64,000 nt of DNA from assembly GCF_040137905.1 (NCBI RefSeq), contig NZ_JBEFDG010000021.1, positions 44,990 to 108,989 of the forward strand, in the 5' to 3' direction. Below the pieces are notes generated by a model. The model was given only the letters and a program-made list of their open reading frames with translations. It did not search any database and was not told the DNA's origin. The stretch's first letter is position 1; each line of letters begins with the position of its first letter. Position numbers and translations under genes: made by a program. Shown here piece after piece: positions 1 to 8,983 of this stretch. The stretch comes from Corticimicrobacter sp040137905 (GTDB lineage: Bacteria; Pseudomonadota; Gammaproteobacteria; Burkholderiales; Burkholderiaceae_B).

Positions 1-9
1 CCGCACGCA

Positions 10-1533
10 GTGCCTCGCAACCCGGACCCACCCGTGACCGGTGGCACAAACCCCATCCCCATCCTGGAACCGGGTCGCAATTGCTGGCGTATCGAGCCGT
101 GCGACCGGGCCAGCGTGATCGTGGATGCGGCCGAGTATTATCATCAGGCGGGCGAGGCGATGCAGTCCGCCAGGCAGCGTATCCTGATCATCGGCTGGGA
201 GTTCGATACGCGCATTCGGCTGGAGCCCGGACGGGAAGGGGGCGGGCAGACGCTGGGGGAATTCATCCTGGCGCTGGCCAGAGCGATGCCGGCCCGACGC
301 ATCAGCATACTCAAATGGGGTTTCGGGGCCTTGAAGCAGTTGCTGCGACCGTCTGCGTTGTGGATGTTGTGGCGCTGGCATTGCACCCGGGCCATTGCCT
401 TCCGGTTCGATCGCGCACACCCACCGGGTTGCAGCCACCACCAGAAAATCCTCGTGGTCGATGATTGCCTGGCGGTATGCGGCGGGATCGACATGTCGAC
501 GGCGCGCTGGGATACGTCCGAGCATCTGGATGACGATCCGCGCCGGATCGGTCCGGAAGGACGACCCTATCCGCCCTGGCATGATGTCACCATGATGCTG
601 GCCGGCCCTGTGGCGGCGGCGCTGGGCGAACTGGGGGCCGAACGCTGGCAGCGGGCCACGTCTGAGCCGCTCGATCCCTTGCCTGACTGCAGCGAGGTGC
701 TGTGGCCGGACGACCTGCCGGTCCAGTTCGAGAATGTGCGTGTCGGCATTGCCCGCACCCGCTCGGTCTATGATGGTTGCGCCGAGGTCCGGGAAATCGA
801 GGCGCTGTATCTCGACATGGTGGCCGCAGCGCGCGATTTCATCTATATCGAAAACCAGTATTTCACCTCTGCCAGAGTGGCGGTGGCCATTGCGGCCCGC
901 CTGAAGGAGCCCCATCCGCCCGAAGTCGTGATGGTGATGCCGCGCAAGGCCGATGGCTGGCTTGAACAGGTGGCCATGGATGCGGCCAGGATCCGCCTGG
1001 CCCGCAAGATCGCCGAGGCCGACCCGGGCAACCGTTTCCGTATCTATGTGCCGGTCACGGCCGGACGGCAGGATATCTACGTGCATGCCAAGGTCATGAT
1101 TGTCGATCATCGCCTGCTGCGCATCGGCTCGTCCAATCTCAACAACCGCTCTCTGGGGCTGGACAGCGAGTGCGATGTGGTGATCGATGCCGCCCTGCCG
1201 GGCAACCAGCATGTGGCACCGATGATTGCACAGTTGCGTACCCGCCTGCTGTCGGAGCATCTGGGCGTGGAGCCGGCTGTTTTCGAGGCCGAGTTCGCGC
1301 GCAGCGGTTCTCTGATGGCTGCGATCGAGGCGCTGCGTGGTGACGGCAGGAGCCTGGATCTGCTGGATCTGACCCGTCCTGGTCCCCTGGACAAGTTCGT
1401 GGCTGACAACGAGCTGCTCGATCCCGAGAGCGCCGATGGCTTTTTCGAGCCTATGGGCCGGCGCGGCCTGCGCCGTCGCTGGCGGGAAGGACTGCAGCGC
1501 CTGAGGCGACTGCGTCCGTCCGTCAGGTCTTGA
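10..1533 (+). CDS. Phospholipase D-family (cardiolipin synthase-like) protein
   Basis: About 507 residues with two HKD motifs, as in the phospholipase D superfamily, which transfers or hydrolyses phosphatidyl groups through a phosphohistidine. The first motif (HQKILVVD) lies near residues 144-151 and is followed by GGIDMS. The second (HAKVMIVD) lies near 359-366 and is followed by GSSNLNNRS. No N-terminal membrane segments are visible, unlike classical ClsA; this fits the shorter, peripheral PLD-like proteins of proteobacteria. The GTG at 10 is the first usable start, but the frame is open to base 1, so the true start may lie outside the window. Its 3' end overlaps the convergent RND gene by 11 bp. 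Membrane phospholipid remodelling is the likely role; the substrate is not determinable here. Confidence 0.85.
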   Translation: MPRNPDPPVTGGTNPIPILEPGRNCWRIEPCDRASVIVDAAEYYHQAGEAMQSARQRILIIGWEFDTRIRLEPGREGGGQTLGEFILALARAMPARRISILKWGFGALKQLLRPSALWMLWRWHCTRAIAFRFDRAHPPGCSHHQKILVVDDCLAVCGGIDMSTARWDTSEHLDDDPRRIGPEGRPYPPWHDVTMMLAGPVAAALGELGAERWQRATSEPLDPLPDCSEVLWPDDLPVQFENVRVGIARTRSVYDGCAEVREIEALYLDMVAAARDFIYIENQYFTSARVAVAIAARLKEPHPPEVVMVMPRKADGWLEQVAMDAARIRLARKIAEADPGNRFRIYVPVTAGRQDIYVHAKVMIVDHRLLRIGSSNLNNRSLGLDSECDVVIDAALPGNQHVAPMIAQLRTRLLSEHLGVEPAVFEAEFARSGSLMAAIEALRGDGRSLDLLDLTRPGPLDKFVADNELLDPESADGFFEPMGRRGLRRRWREGLQRLRRLRPSVRS

Positions 1534-4500
1534 CCCGGAACCAGGCAGCGTACAGGGCCGGCACGAAAATCAGTGTCAGGACCGTGCCGACGGCCAGGCC
1601 TCCCATGATGGAGACCGCCATCGGCCCCCACAGGTCGGAGGCGGTCAGCGGGATCATGGCCAGGATGGCGGCCAGTGCCGTCAGCACGACCGGTCGTGTG
1701 CGCCGTACCGTGGCATGTACGATGGCATCGCGCGGCGCATCGCCCTGGGCGATGTCGCGGTCGATCTGTTCGACCAGGATGACCGAGTTGCGCATGACCA
1801 TGCCGGCCAGGGCGATCACGCCCAGGGTGGCCACGAAGCCGAACGGCCGTTGAGTGACCAGCAGCGCCAGCGTGACACCCACCATGCCCAGCGGAGCCGT
1901 CAGGATCACCATGAACATGCGGCTGAAACTCTGCAACTGGAACATCAGGAAGACAGCCCACAGCAGCAGCATGAGCGGGATCACGACGGCAATTGCAGCA
2001 TTGGCCTTGGCGCTTTCCTCGACGACACCCCCTTCCTCGATGTCGTAGCCGACCGGCAGGCGGGCCTCGATGTCGTGCAGCGTGGCGCGGATCTCGGCGG
2101 AGACATCCGGTGCCTGCGCACCGGACACGTCGGCGCGCACGCTCAGGCTGGGCAGGCGGTTGCGGGTCCACAGGCCACCTTCCTCGAGTACCGGTTCGAT
2201 CTCGGCCACCTGGCTCAGCGGAATGGCACGCCCGTTGGCGGCATGCACGGTCAGGCTGCCCAGCCGTTCGGCGTCCAGCCTGGCTTCTGGGTGGGCACGG
2301 GCGATGACATCGATCAGTTCGTTGCCGTCGCGCACCTGGGTGACGGTCTGGCCGCTGAGCAGGGTCTGCAGTGTCAGTGCCACGTCCTGGCTGTTGACGC
2401 CCAGGGCGCGGGCGCGATCCTGGTCGATGCGAAAGCGGATGGCCTTGGTGCGTTCATGCCATTGCAGGTTGACGTCGCGCACGTTGGGATGCTCGCGCAT
2501 CCGGTCGCGGACTTCGGCCGCGATGGCGCGCACGGTATCGGGATCGGCACCATTGACGCGGAACTGCACCGGATAGCCGACCGGTGGGCCGAGCTCGAGC
2601 CGATAGACCCGTGTGCGGATGTGCGGGAATTCTGTCGTCAGATAGTCATGCAGATCGGCTGCCAGCGTCTTGCCCTGCTGAAGGTCGTGGGGATAGACGA
2701 TCACCTGGGCATAGTTGAGCTTGGGCAACTCGGGGTCGAGTGCCAGGTAGAAGCGCGGGGAACCGCTGCCGACGTAGGCCGTGACGGCACGTACGCGCTC
2801 GTCGCGGGATAGCCACTGTTCGAGTTTCTCGGTTTCGGCCAGGGTGGCGGCATAGCTGGCCCCTTCCTCCAGATGCAGATCGACCAGGATTTCCTCGCGT
2901 GGCGAGTCGGGAAAGAACTGCTGCGGCACCAGCCGGAAGGCCGCCAGCGACAGGACGAAGGCCAGCAGCGCCGAGATCAGCACGGCCTTGCGATGCCGTA
3001 CGCTCCACTCGATACGGCCGGTGAGCCAGTCCATCAGGCGACGCTTGCGCCGGCTCCAGGGGGTATCGCGCTCGTGGTGGCCCGTCATGTCCGGCAGCAG
3101 CAGCGTGCCCAGGTAGGGAGTAAAGAGGACAGCCACGACCCAGGATACCAGCAGCGCAATGGTGACCACCCAGAAGATAGACTGGGTGAATTCGCTGGTG
3201 GATGAGCGTGCAAAGCCGACGGGCACGAAGCCGGCGGCGGTGATCAGGGTGCCGGTCAGCATCGGAAAGGCGGTGGAGGTCCAGGCGAACGAGGCGGCCT
3301 TGAAACGGCTCCAGCCTTCTTCCATCTTCACCTGCATCATTTCCACCGCAATGATGGCGTCGTCCACCAGCAGGCCCAGCGCGATGATGAGCGCGCCCAG
3401 CGACACGCGATGCAGGTTGATACCCAGCCGCCACATGATGAAGAAGGTGATGCCGAGCACCAGTGGCACCGACAGCGCCACCACGATGCCGGTGCGCCAG
3501 CCCAGTGCCAGCAGGCTGACCGCCAGCACGATGCCCAGCGCCAGCAGGAAATGCAGCAGGAATTCGTTGATCGAGTGGTCCACCAGCGTGGGCTGGTCCA
3601 CGACTTTTTCGATAGTGATGCCGGCAGGCAGTGCCGCCTGGACTTCGTTCATGACGGCATCGAGATTGCGCCCCAGGGTCAGGATGTCGCCGCCTTCGGT
3701 CATGGAGACGGCCAGCGCGGTGACGGGTTCGCCATTGCGCCGCATCGACATCTGGGGCGGGTCGACGTAGCCGTGCGTGACCTCGGCGATATCGCCCAGC
3801 CGGAACGTGCGCTCGCCGGCCTTGACGGGGACGTTCTCGATGTCCTGGAGGCTGCGCACGGCACCGTCCACACGCATCGGGATGCGGCTGCGCGGTCCTT
3901 CGATGACGCCGGCAGGCAGGACGACGTTCTGCTGCTGCAGGCTGGCCAGCAACTGCGAGGGTGAAATGCCGAGACGGGCCAGCCGGTCGGGGCTGAATTC
4001 GACATGGTAGGCCTGGTCCTGCACACCCAGCATCAAGACCTTGGAGACATCCGGGACGCGCAGCAGGCGTTCGCGTGCCGACAGCAATACCTGCTTCATC
4101 TGGGCCTGGTCGAACCCATCGGCGTGGAATACATAGATGGAGCCGAAGGTATCGCCGAAATCGTCGTTGAAATACGGTCCCAGAACGCCTTCGGGCAGCG
4201 TATGGCGCATGTCGCCCACGCGCTTGCGTGCCTGGTACCAGCTTTCCTGGATCTGGTCCTTCTTGGCCCAGCTCTGCAGCGTCAGGAACATCGTGGCGCG
4301 GCCGGGGCGCACATAGCTGCGCACATTGTCGTAGAGCGGGACTTCCTGCAGGGTGCGCTGGAGCTTTTCGACGACCTGCTGTTCCATTTCGCGGGTGGTG
4401 GCACCGGGCCAGGCGACGTCCAGCGTCATGACCATGATGGTCATTTCCGGGTCTTCCGAGCGGCCCAGGTCGATATAGGCCAGTACCCCCAGGATGACGG

Positions 4501-4567
4501 ACAGAATCATGCCGAAGAGGACCAGCGGGGCATGCCGCAGCCCCCAGGCGGACAGATTGAATTTCAT
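1523..4567 (-). CDS. RND efflux transporter permease subunit
   Basis: A 1014-residue inner-membrane proton/drug antiporter of the AcrB/hydrophobe-amphiphile efflux class. It shows the expected layout: an N-terminal membrane segment, a large periplasmic loop, six helices (about residues 330-530), a second periplasmic loop, and a final helix block from about 840. The intramembrane run LGLLVDDAIIAVEMM matches the conserved acidic pair used for proton relay. The ATG overlaps the stop of the upstream adaptor gene (ATGA, 4564-4567), so the two are translationally coupled. No TolC-like outer-membrane channel gene lies nearby, so the pump must borrow one. Exported substrates cannot be read from sequence. 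Confidence 0.93.
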   Translation of the reverse strand: MKFNLSAWGLRHAPLVLFGMILSVILGVLAYIDLGRSEDPEMTIMVMTLDVAWPGATTREMEQQVVEKLQRTLQEVPLYDNVRSYVRPGRATMFLTLQSWAKKDQIQESWYQARKRVGDMRHTLPEGVLGPYFNDDFGDTFGSIYVFHADGFDQAQMKQVLLSARERLLRVPDVSKVLMLGVQDQAYHVEFSPDRLARLGISPSQLLASLQQQNVVLPAGVIEGPRSRIPMRVDGAVRSLQDIENVPVKAGERTFRLGDIAEVTHGYVDPPQMSMRRNGEPVTALAVSMTEGGDILTLGRNLDAVMNEVQAALPAGITIEKVVDQPTLVDHSINEFLLHFLLALGIVLAVSLLALGWRTGIVVALSVPLVLGITFFIMWRLGINLHRVSLGALIIALGLLVDDAIIAVEMMQVKMEEGWSRFKAASFAWTSTAFPMLTGTLITAAGFVPVGFARSSTSEFTQSIFWVVTIALLVSWVVAVLFTPYLGTLLLPDMTGHHERDTPWSRRKRRLMDWLTGRIEWSVRHRKAVLISALLAFVLSLAAFRLVPQQFFPDSPREEILVDLHLEEGASYAATLAETEKLEQWLSRDERVRAVTAYVGSGSPRFYLALDPELPKLNYAQVIVYPHDLQQGKTLAADLHDYLTTEFPHIRTRVYRLELGPPVGYPVQFRVNGADPDTVRAIAAEVRDRMREHPNVRDVNLQWHERTKAIRFRIDQDRARALGVNSQDVALTLQTLLSGQTVTQVRDGNELIDVIARAHPEARLDAERLGSLTVHAANGRAIPLSQVAEIEPVLEEGGLWTRNRLPSLSVRADVSGAQAPDVSAEIRATLHDIEARLPVGYDIEEGGVVEESAKANAAIAVVIPLMLLLWAVFLMFQLQSFSRMFMVILTAPLGMVGVTLALLVTQRPFGFVATLGVIALAGMVMRNSVILVEQIDRDIAQGDAPRDAIVHATVRRTRPVVLTALAAILAMIPLTASDLWGPMAVSIMGGLAVGTVLTLIFVPALYAAWFRVKT

Positions 4568-5673
4568 GGCAGGCGATGATCCCAGGGCTGGACAGGCATG
4601 CCCGCATCGAGCCGGTGCACGCCTGCCGTCACGACCCGCTCACCGGATTGCAGGCCTGCCGTCACCAGAATGTGGTCAGTTCCCATCGTGCCCAGGGTGA
4701 CGGGCCGCAGCTCCAGATGATCGGCCTCGTCGGGCAGGACCCAGACGGCAGGGCCTTTGCCCTGCTGGTAAAGCGCGGCGAGCGGCAGGCGGAATACCTG
4801 CGCGGGAGCTGCACCCGTGTGATTCAGTTGTACGCTGGCCGTCATGCCCAGCCTGGCGCTGTCCGGCATGGCATCAAGGGCGACGCGGACCCGATAGGTA
4901 CGCGAGGCCGGGTCGGCCACGGGCGAGATTTCACGCACGCGGCCCTGCAACACGGTGTCCGGTGCGCTCAGCAGGCGTGCCTGTACTGTCGAGCCGGGCT
5001 GGATTCGGGCTATGCCGTTTTCCGGCACATCGACTTCCAGTTCGCGCTGGCCGTCATAGGCCATCGAGATGATCGGCGTGCCGGCGGCCACGACCTGGCC
5101 GACTTCGGCATGAACCTGGGTGACGATGCCGGGCTGCGGCGCGCTCAGGTCGGCATAAGCCAGATTGTTGCGTGCCTGTGCCAGCCGGCTGCGCGCGGCG
5201 TCATGCTGGGCCTGGGCATTGTTCAGACCGGTTTCCAGGGCATCGAAATCGGCACGAGCCAGCGCTCCCTTTTCCACCAGTGTGCGGTTGCGGGCCACAT
5301 CGCGCCGGCTGCGTTCGAGCACACCTTGGGTCTGCGCTACCTGGGCCGCCGCCTCGTCGCGCGCCAGGCGCAGGGGTTCCGGGTCGAGCTGGGCCAGTCG
5401 CGTGCCCTGACCGACCTGGGCACCGACATCGACGGGTCGGGCCAGCAGCCGGCCGGGCACGCGAAACGACAGGGTGCTGTCGACACGGGCCACGACGGTG
5501 CCGGGCAGGTTCAAGCCGGCCTGCTGGATCGTATCGGGCTGAACGGCCTGCAGGCGGACCCGGGTGGGCGCTGCCGATGGCGCGGCATCCTGCCCGCAGG
5601 CTGCCAGCAGCAGCGGGCACAGGGACAGGCAAAGCAGGGCGCGATAGCGCCGGAACAGGGATGCAGCAGGCAT
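4564..5673 (-). CDS. RND efflux periplasmic adaptor (membrane fusion lipoprotein)
   Basis: Periplasmic adaptor bridging the RND pump and an outer-membrane channel. I chose the ATG at 5673 because a GAGG ribosome site lies 6 bases upstream; it gives 369 residues beginning with a lipoprotein signal whose lipobox LAAC places the acylated cysteine at residue 26. A longer in-frame start at 5778 would bury this signal. After the signal come the barrel-sandwich half, an alpha-helical hairpin rich in Ala/Gln/Arg (about residues 90-170), the second lipoyl half, and a beta-barrel, which is the HlyD/AcrA order. It overlaps the pump gene by 4 bp. No TetR or two-component regulator is adjacent. Confidence 0.92.
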   Translation of the reverse strand: MPAASLFRRYRALLCLSLCPLLLAACGQDAAPSAAPTRVRLQAVQPDTIQQAGLNLPGTVVARVDSTLSFRVPGRLLARPVDVGAQVGQGTRLAQLDPEPLRLARDEAAAQVAQTQGVLERSRRDVARNRTLVEKGALARADFDALETGLNNAQAQHDAARSRLAQARNNLAYADLSAPQPGIVTQVHAEVGQVVAAGTPIISMAYDGQRELEVDVPENGIARIQPGSTVQARLLSAPDTVLQGRVREISPVADPASRTYRVRVALDAMPDSARLGMTASVQLNHTGAAPAQVFRLPLAALYQQGKGPAVWVLPDEADHLELRPVTLGTMGTDHILVTAGLQSGERVVTAGVHRLDAGMPVQPWDHRLP

Positions 5674-5838
5674 GGCAGGCCTCGAAATCGGTCGATGCAT
5701 TGTAATGTGCGGCGAAATAGGGCGGGTATGCGATTGCGCCTGTTTTCGTATGCGGATGCTGTTTTCAGCCTGTCGCAAGTGGGAGGCAGTTACACTTATG
5801 TCTTTCCCGTCCCTCCTTTCCTGACCCGATCAATCGCC

Positions 5839-6738
5839 ATGTCTGTCATCGACCCGCGTCGCGGGTATCTGCTCGGTCTGACCGCCTATGTGCTGTGGGG
5901 CCTGTTTCCGCTGTATTTCAAGCTGCTGCAGGCTATTCCCGCCATTGAAATCGTTGCCCAGCGTGTGCTGTGGTCGGCCCTGCTGGGGCTGGTCCTGCTG
6001 CAATTCTGGAAGCATCCGGGCTGGTGGCGGGAGTTGCTGGCGCAGCCCCGCATGCTGGTTGCGCTGGCGCTGTGCGGTACGTTGCTGGCCGCCAACTGGC
6101 TGATCTATGTCTGGGCGGTCAATGATGGCCGCATGGTCGAGGCCAGCCTGGGCTATTACATCAGTCCGCTCATCAATGTCCTGCTGGGGCTAGTTGTGTT
6201 GCGCGAACGACTGCGACGGCTGCAATGGCTGGCCGTGGCGCTGGCGGCGCTGGGAGTGGTGCAGCAGATCTGGCAGGTGGATGGCGTGCCCTGGGTGGCC
6301 CTGTCGCTGGCCGGTTGTTTCGGTGTGTATGGACTGATCCACAAGCAGACCTCGGTTGCGGTGTTGCCGGGGCTGGTCGTGGAAACCTGGTTGCTGTTGC
6401 CGGTGGCGCTGGGTTGGCTGTGGCTGCATCCTTCGGCCGCCACGCTGGTGCCGGACTTCTGGCAGACCGGCACGGCCTGGCTGCTGGCGGCATCGGGGGC
6501 CGTGACACTGGTGCCGCTGATGTGTTTCAACATGGCCGCTCGGCACCTGCCCTACGCCACGCTGGGTTTCCTGCAGTACATTGCACCCACCTTGGTGCTG
6601 CTGCTGGCGGTGTGGTTCTATGACGAACCCTTCGATCCGGCGCAACTGGCGGCATTTTCCTGCATCTGGGCAGGTCTCTTGATCTATAGCGTCGATACCT
6701 GGCTGAACCTGCGACGTACACACCAGCGGTCGGGCTGA
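5839..6738 (+). CDS. rarD: EamA/DMT-family transporter RarD
   Basis: 299-residue inner-membrane protein with about ten hydrophobic helices. Its start (GYLLGLTAYVLWGLFPLYFK) and the later WLIYVWAVN and SLGYYISPLINVLLG stretches are typical of RarD (named for chloramphenicol sensitivity in Pseudomonas; transport substrate unproven). The ATG at 5839 was chosen because the open frame upstream is only the antisense of the adaptor gene. It is divergent from the RND pair and followed 10 bp later by a phosphopantetheinyl transferase, with which it may be co-transcribed. Confidence 0.93.
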   Translation: MSVIDPRRGYLLGLTAYVLWGLFPLYFKLLQAIPAIEIVAQRVLWSALLGLVLLQFWKHPGWWRELLAQPRMLVALALCGTLLAANWLIYVWAVNDGRMVEASLGYYISPLINVLLGLVVLRERLRRLQWLAVALAALGVVQQIWQVDGVPWVALSLAGCFGVYGLIHKQTSVAVLPGLVVETWLLLPVALGWLWLHPSAATLVPDFWQTGTAWLLAASGAVTLVPLMCFNMAARHLPYATLGFLQYIAPTLVLLLAVWFYDEPFDPAQLAAFSCIWAGLLIYSVDTWLNLRRTHQRSG

Positions 6739-6748
6739 GACGGTTGGC

Positions 6749-7510
6749 ATGGCGATGCGTATCACCTTGCTGCATTGTTTCGAGTTACGGATCCAGGTGG
6801 GGTTGCTGGCCTGGGCTGACCTGGACGAGGCGATCATCGATATGGCATGGCATCATCTGCCTGCGGAAGATGCCGCCGTCATCCGGCGCTACCAGCATGA
6901 GGCAGATCGTTTGCGCAGTCTGGGGGCCAGAATCGCGCTGGCCTGGATGTGGGCGCAGCAGGGCGGCCTGGCGGGGCCGTCGGTGAGGGGTGCGCACGCC
7001 CGAGCGGAGGGGCATCGTCCGGTACCCGACGGCAATCCTGCCTGGCCAATTCTGTCGCGGTTGCGCAAGGACCCGCATGGCCGGCCATGGCTGGATGCAC
7101 AGGGCACCGATGACATGCCTTCAATCGGTTTCAGCCACGCTGGGGCCTGGTCAGTCTGCGCGGTGTCCCCCTCTGGAGAGCGTATCGGCGTCGATATCGA
7201 ACAGCAGCCGGCAGATCCGGCTGGAATGGACAGTATCTTTTCGGCCGAGGAGCATGGGCGCTTGCGTACGGCTGCCTCTGCCGGTGTGGCTGCAAACAGG
7301 GCGCTGCTGAAGGGGTGGACCATCAAGGAAGCAGCGCTCAAGGCCATGGGCAGCGGGTTTCTTGCGGCCCCGCAGGCATGGCAGATCAGCCCGGAATGGC
7401 CTGCGATGGAGGAGGGAATGGGTACGATTCAGGGGCCACAGGGCGTGGCCCGCTGGTGCCATCTGGAAAGCCCCCCAGGCTATGTATTGACGGCTGCCCG
7501 TTTGGATTGA
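6749..7510 (+). CDS. 4'-phosphopantetheinyl transferase superfamily protein
   Basis: 253-residue protein with the Sfp/AcpT-type signature: GVDIE near residue 147, where the Asp and Glu bind Mg2+, and WTIKEAALKA from Trp190, where the Lys-Glu pair completes the active site. Such enzymes move the 4'-phosphopantetheine arm of CoA onto carrier proteins. The N-terminal half is weakly conserved, as usual for the Sfp branch. No polyketide or peptide synthetase is in the window, so the target could be a distant cluster, an acyl carrier protein or a reductase. The start at 6749 and a second ATG at 6755 are equally possible. Confidence 0.85.
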   Translation: MAMRITLLHCFELRIQVGLLAWADLDEAIIDMAWHHLPAEDAAVIRRYQHEADRLRSLGARIALAWMWAQQGGLAGPSVRGAHARAEGHRPVPDGNPAWPILSRLRKDPHGRPWLDAQGTDDMPSIGFSHAGAWSVCAVSPSGERIGVDIEQQPADPAGMDSIFSAEEHGRLRTAASAGVAANRALLKGWTIKEAALKAMGSGFLAAPQAWQISPEWPAMEEGMGTIQGPQGVARWCHLESPPGYVLTAARLD

Positions 7511-7520
7511 GACAGGTGTC

Positions 7521-7964
7521 ATGGATATTTCCTTCAATATTTTCACGGATACCGCGACACTGGTCGTGTTTGATCTGGCTTCCCTGCGGCATCGCCTGTC
7601 CGATACGCCTGACTGGTGGAGCCTGCCCGAGGATGAACTGGATGAGATCAACCAGGGAAATGCTGCCTTCCTGAATCTGGGACAGGATGGCGTGCATGTC
7701 GTTGAAATTGTCGATAACCTGCTTGATTATTCGGGATCTGTCTATATTCGGGTGCCTTCCGGCCGAATTTTTGTGGGCGCAGGCGAGGATGTCACAGGCG
7801 GGGATCTGGAGCCGGATGACACGGCTGCCGTGTCCGGCCGTTTGATCGAGATGGCCCCTGGGTCGTATGCCGTGCGTTTCAGGCGGGACGGTGATGTCAT
7901 TTCACTGTCTTTCGTGATTTCTGGCGAGTTCAGGAATCATGTCGAGGGGCCTGTCAGGCTGTAG
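7521..7964 (+). CDS. Conserved hypothetical protein, 147 residues
   Basis: Soluble, strongly acidic protein with no signal peptide or membrane segment. The N-terminus predicts alternating strands (ISFNIFTDTATLVVFDL), followed by a Trp-rich turn (DWWSLPEDEL) and a run of beta strands to the end. It sits 10 bp after the phosphopantetheinyl transferase and is probably read with it. Base composition is visibly less GC-rich than its neighbours. I do not recognise a functional family; a resemblance to small 'DUF' proteins found near secretion or immunity loci is possible but unsupported here. Confidence 0.7.
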   Translation: MDISFNIFTDTATLVVFDLASLRHRLSDTPDWWSLPEDELDEINQGNAAFLNLGQDGVHVVEIVDNLLDYSGSVYIRVPSGRIFVGAGEDVTGGDLEPDDTAAVSGRLIEMAPGSYAVRFRRDGDVISLSFVISGEFRNHVEGPVRL

Positions 7965-8095
7965 AACGGGTTGATTTCGGGCTCTTAAGCCGCCGGCCCT
8001 GGCGTATTTCTGAAATTGCACGCCCCTATCGCAAACCCTGATAGACACGAAAAAGTCTGGTGTCGTTCAATAAGCCCATGATTTTAAAAATAAAA

Positions 8096-8110
8096 GTTCG
8101 CAATCCGAAT
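8096..8110. promoter_or_regulatory. Possible IclR-family operator
   Basis: GTTCG, five bases, then CGAAT: a near-perfect inverted repeat (4 of 5 pairs) 18 bp before the IclR-type gene. It lies in an AT-rich patch that could hold the promoter. Autoregulation by IclR-family proteins through short palindromes near their own start is common. Assignment here is inference from position and symmetry only. Confidence 0.3.
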
Positions 8111-8127
8111 TTTCAGGGTGGACGGCA

Positions 8128-8931
8128 ATGGCAGATACTGCAAACAGCAAAAACACCATACAGTCCCTGGCCAAGGGATTCAGGGTGCTGGAGTCCTTCT
8201 CGGCGCAGGAGCCGCAGCTCACCATGGCCCAGGTGGCCCGGGCTGCGGGTGTCGATAACGCCACGGCTTTTCGTTTTCTCAATACCCTGGTCGAACTGGG
8301 TTATGTGCAGCGCGTACCGAATACCCGGCTGTTCGAGCTTTCGACCAAGGTTCTGAACCTGGGCTTCAACGCCATTGCGCATGCCGATTTGCGCACGCTG
8401 GCACGCCCCGTGTTGCGGAAACTGGTGGGACAGACCAACGAGGCCGCCTCGATCGGTGTATTGGAAAATGCCGAGATTATCTATGCCGAACGGATCCAGG
8501 CCGGACTGACCCGGCTGGGCGTGGATATCCGGATCGGCAGCCGGGTGCCGGTCCATTCGACCGCTATTGGCCACGCCATCCTGTCCAGCCTGCCCGAGAG
8601 CGAGCAGCGTGCCATTCTCGATGCCCGGCCCCGCCAGAAGCTGACCGAGAAAACGCTGGTCGACATCGATGCCTTGCTGGCACGGCTACAGCAGGTGCAG
8701 CAGCGTGGCTATGCCCTCTCCGACCAGGAAACCGTGTCGGGCCTCTATGTGATCGCTGCACCGATTCTCGATGCCGATGGCATTCCGCTGGCGGCCCTGA
8801 GTGTGGCGGCACCTGCGCTGAACACCACCTTGCCCCAATTCGAACAACTGGCCGCGCCTTCTGTCATGGAAGCGGCACAGTCCCTGTCACACGCCCTGCA
8901 GGCCACGGGCGGCGTGATTTCACCCAGGTAG
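8128..8931 (+). CDS. IclR-family transcriptional regulator
   Basis: 267 residues in the IclR order: an N-terminal winged helix-turn-helix (about 12-75, including TMAQVARAAGVDNATAFRFL) and a C-terminal effector-binding GAF-like domain (about 90-255, with RIGSRVPVHSTAIGHAIL and GYALSDQETVSGLYVIAAPI). These regulators usually control aromatic or sugar-acid catabolic operons and sense a pathway intermediate. It lies directly upstream of, and in the same direction as, a DapA-family enzyme, an ABC importer and an SDR, and is probably their local regulator. Confidence 0.93.
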   Translation: MADTANSKNTIQSLAKGFRVLESFSAQEPQLTMAQVARAAGVDNATAFRFLNTLVELGYVQRVPNTRLFELSTKVLNLGFNAIAHADLRTLARPVLRKLVGQTNEAASIGVLENAEIIYAERIQAGLTRLGVDIRIGSRVPVHSTAIGHAILSSLPESEQRAILDARPRQKLTEKTLVDIDALLARLQQVQQRGYALSDQETVSGLYVIAAPILDADGIPLAALSVAAPALNTTLPQFEQLAAPSVMEAAQSLSHALQATGGVISPR

Positions 8932-8983
8932 GTTTCGTGCTGGCGTGCCGGCATATTTTTCATAAAAACATCAGGAGACAGAC

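Noticed and set aside
1107..2171. 354-residue minus-strand frame across the PLD and RND gene ends
   Set aside because: Repetitive Arg/Gly/His composition and overlap with two well-supported genes mark it as a shadow.
4576..5838. 421-residue N-terminal extension of RarD
   Set aside because: It is antisense to the efflux adaptor, and RarD's known N-terminus starts at 5839.
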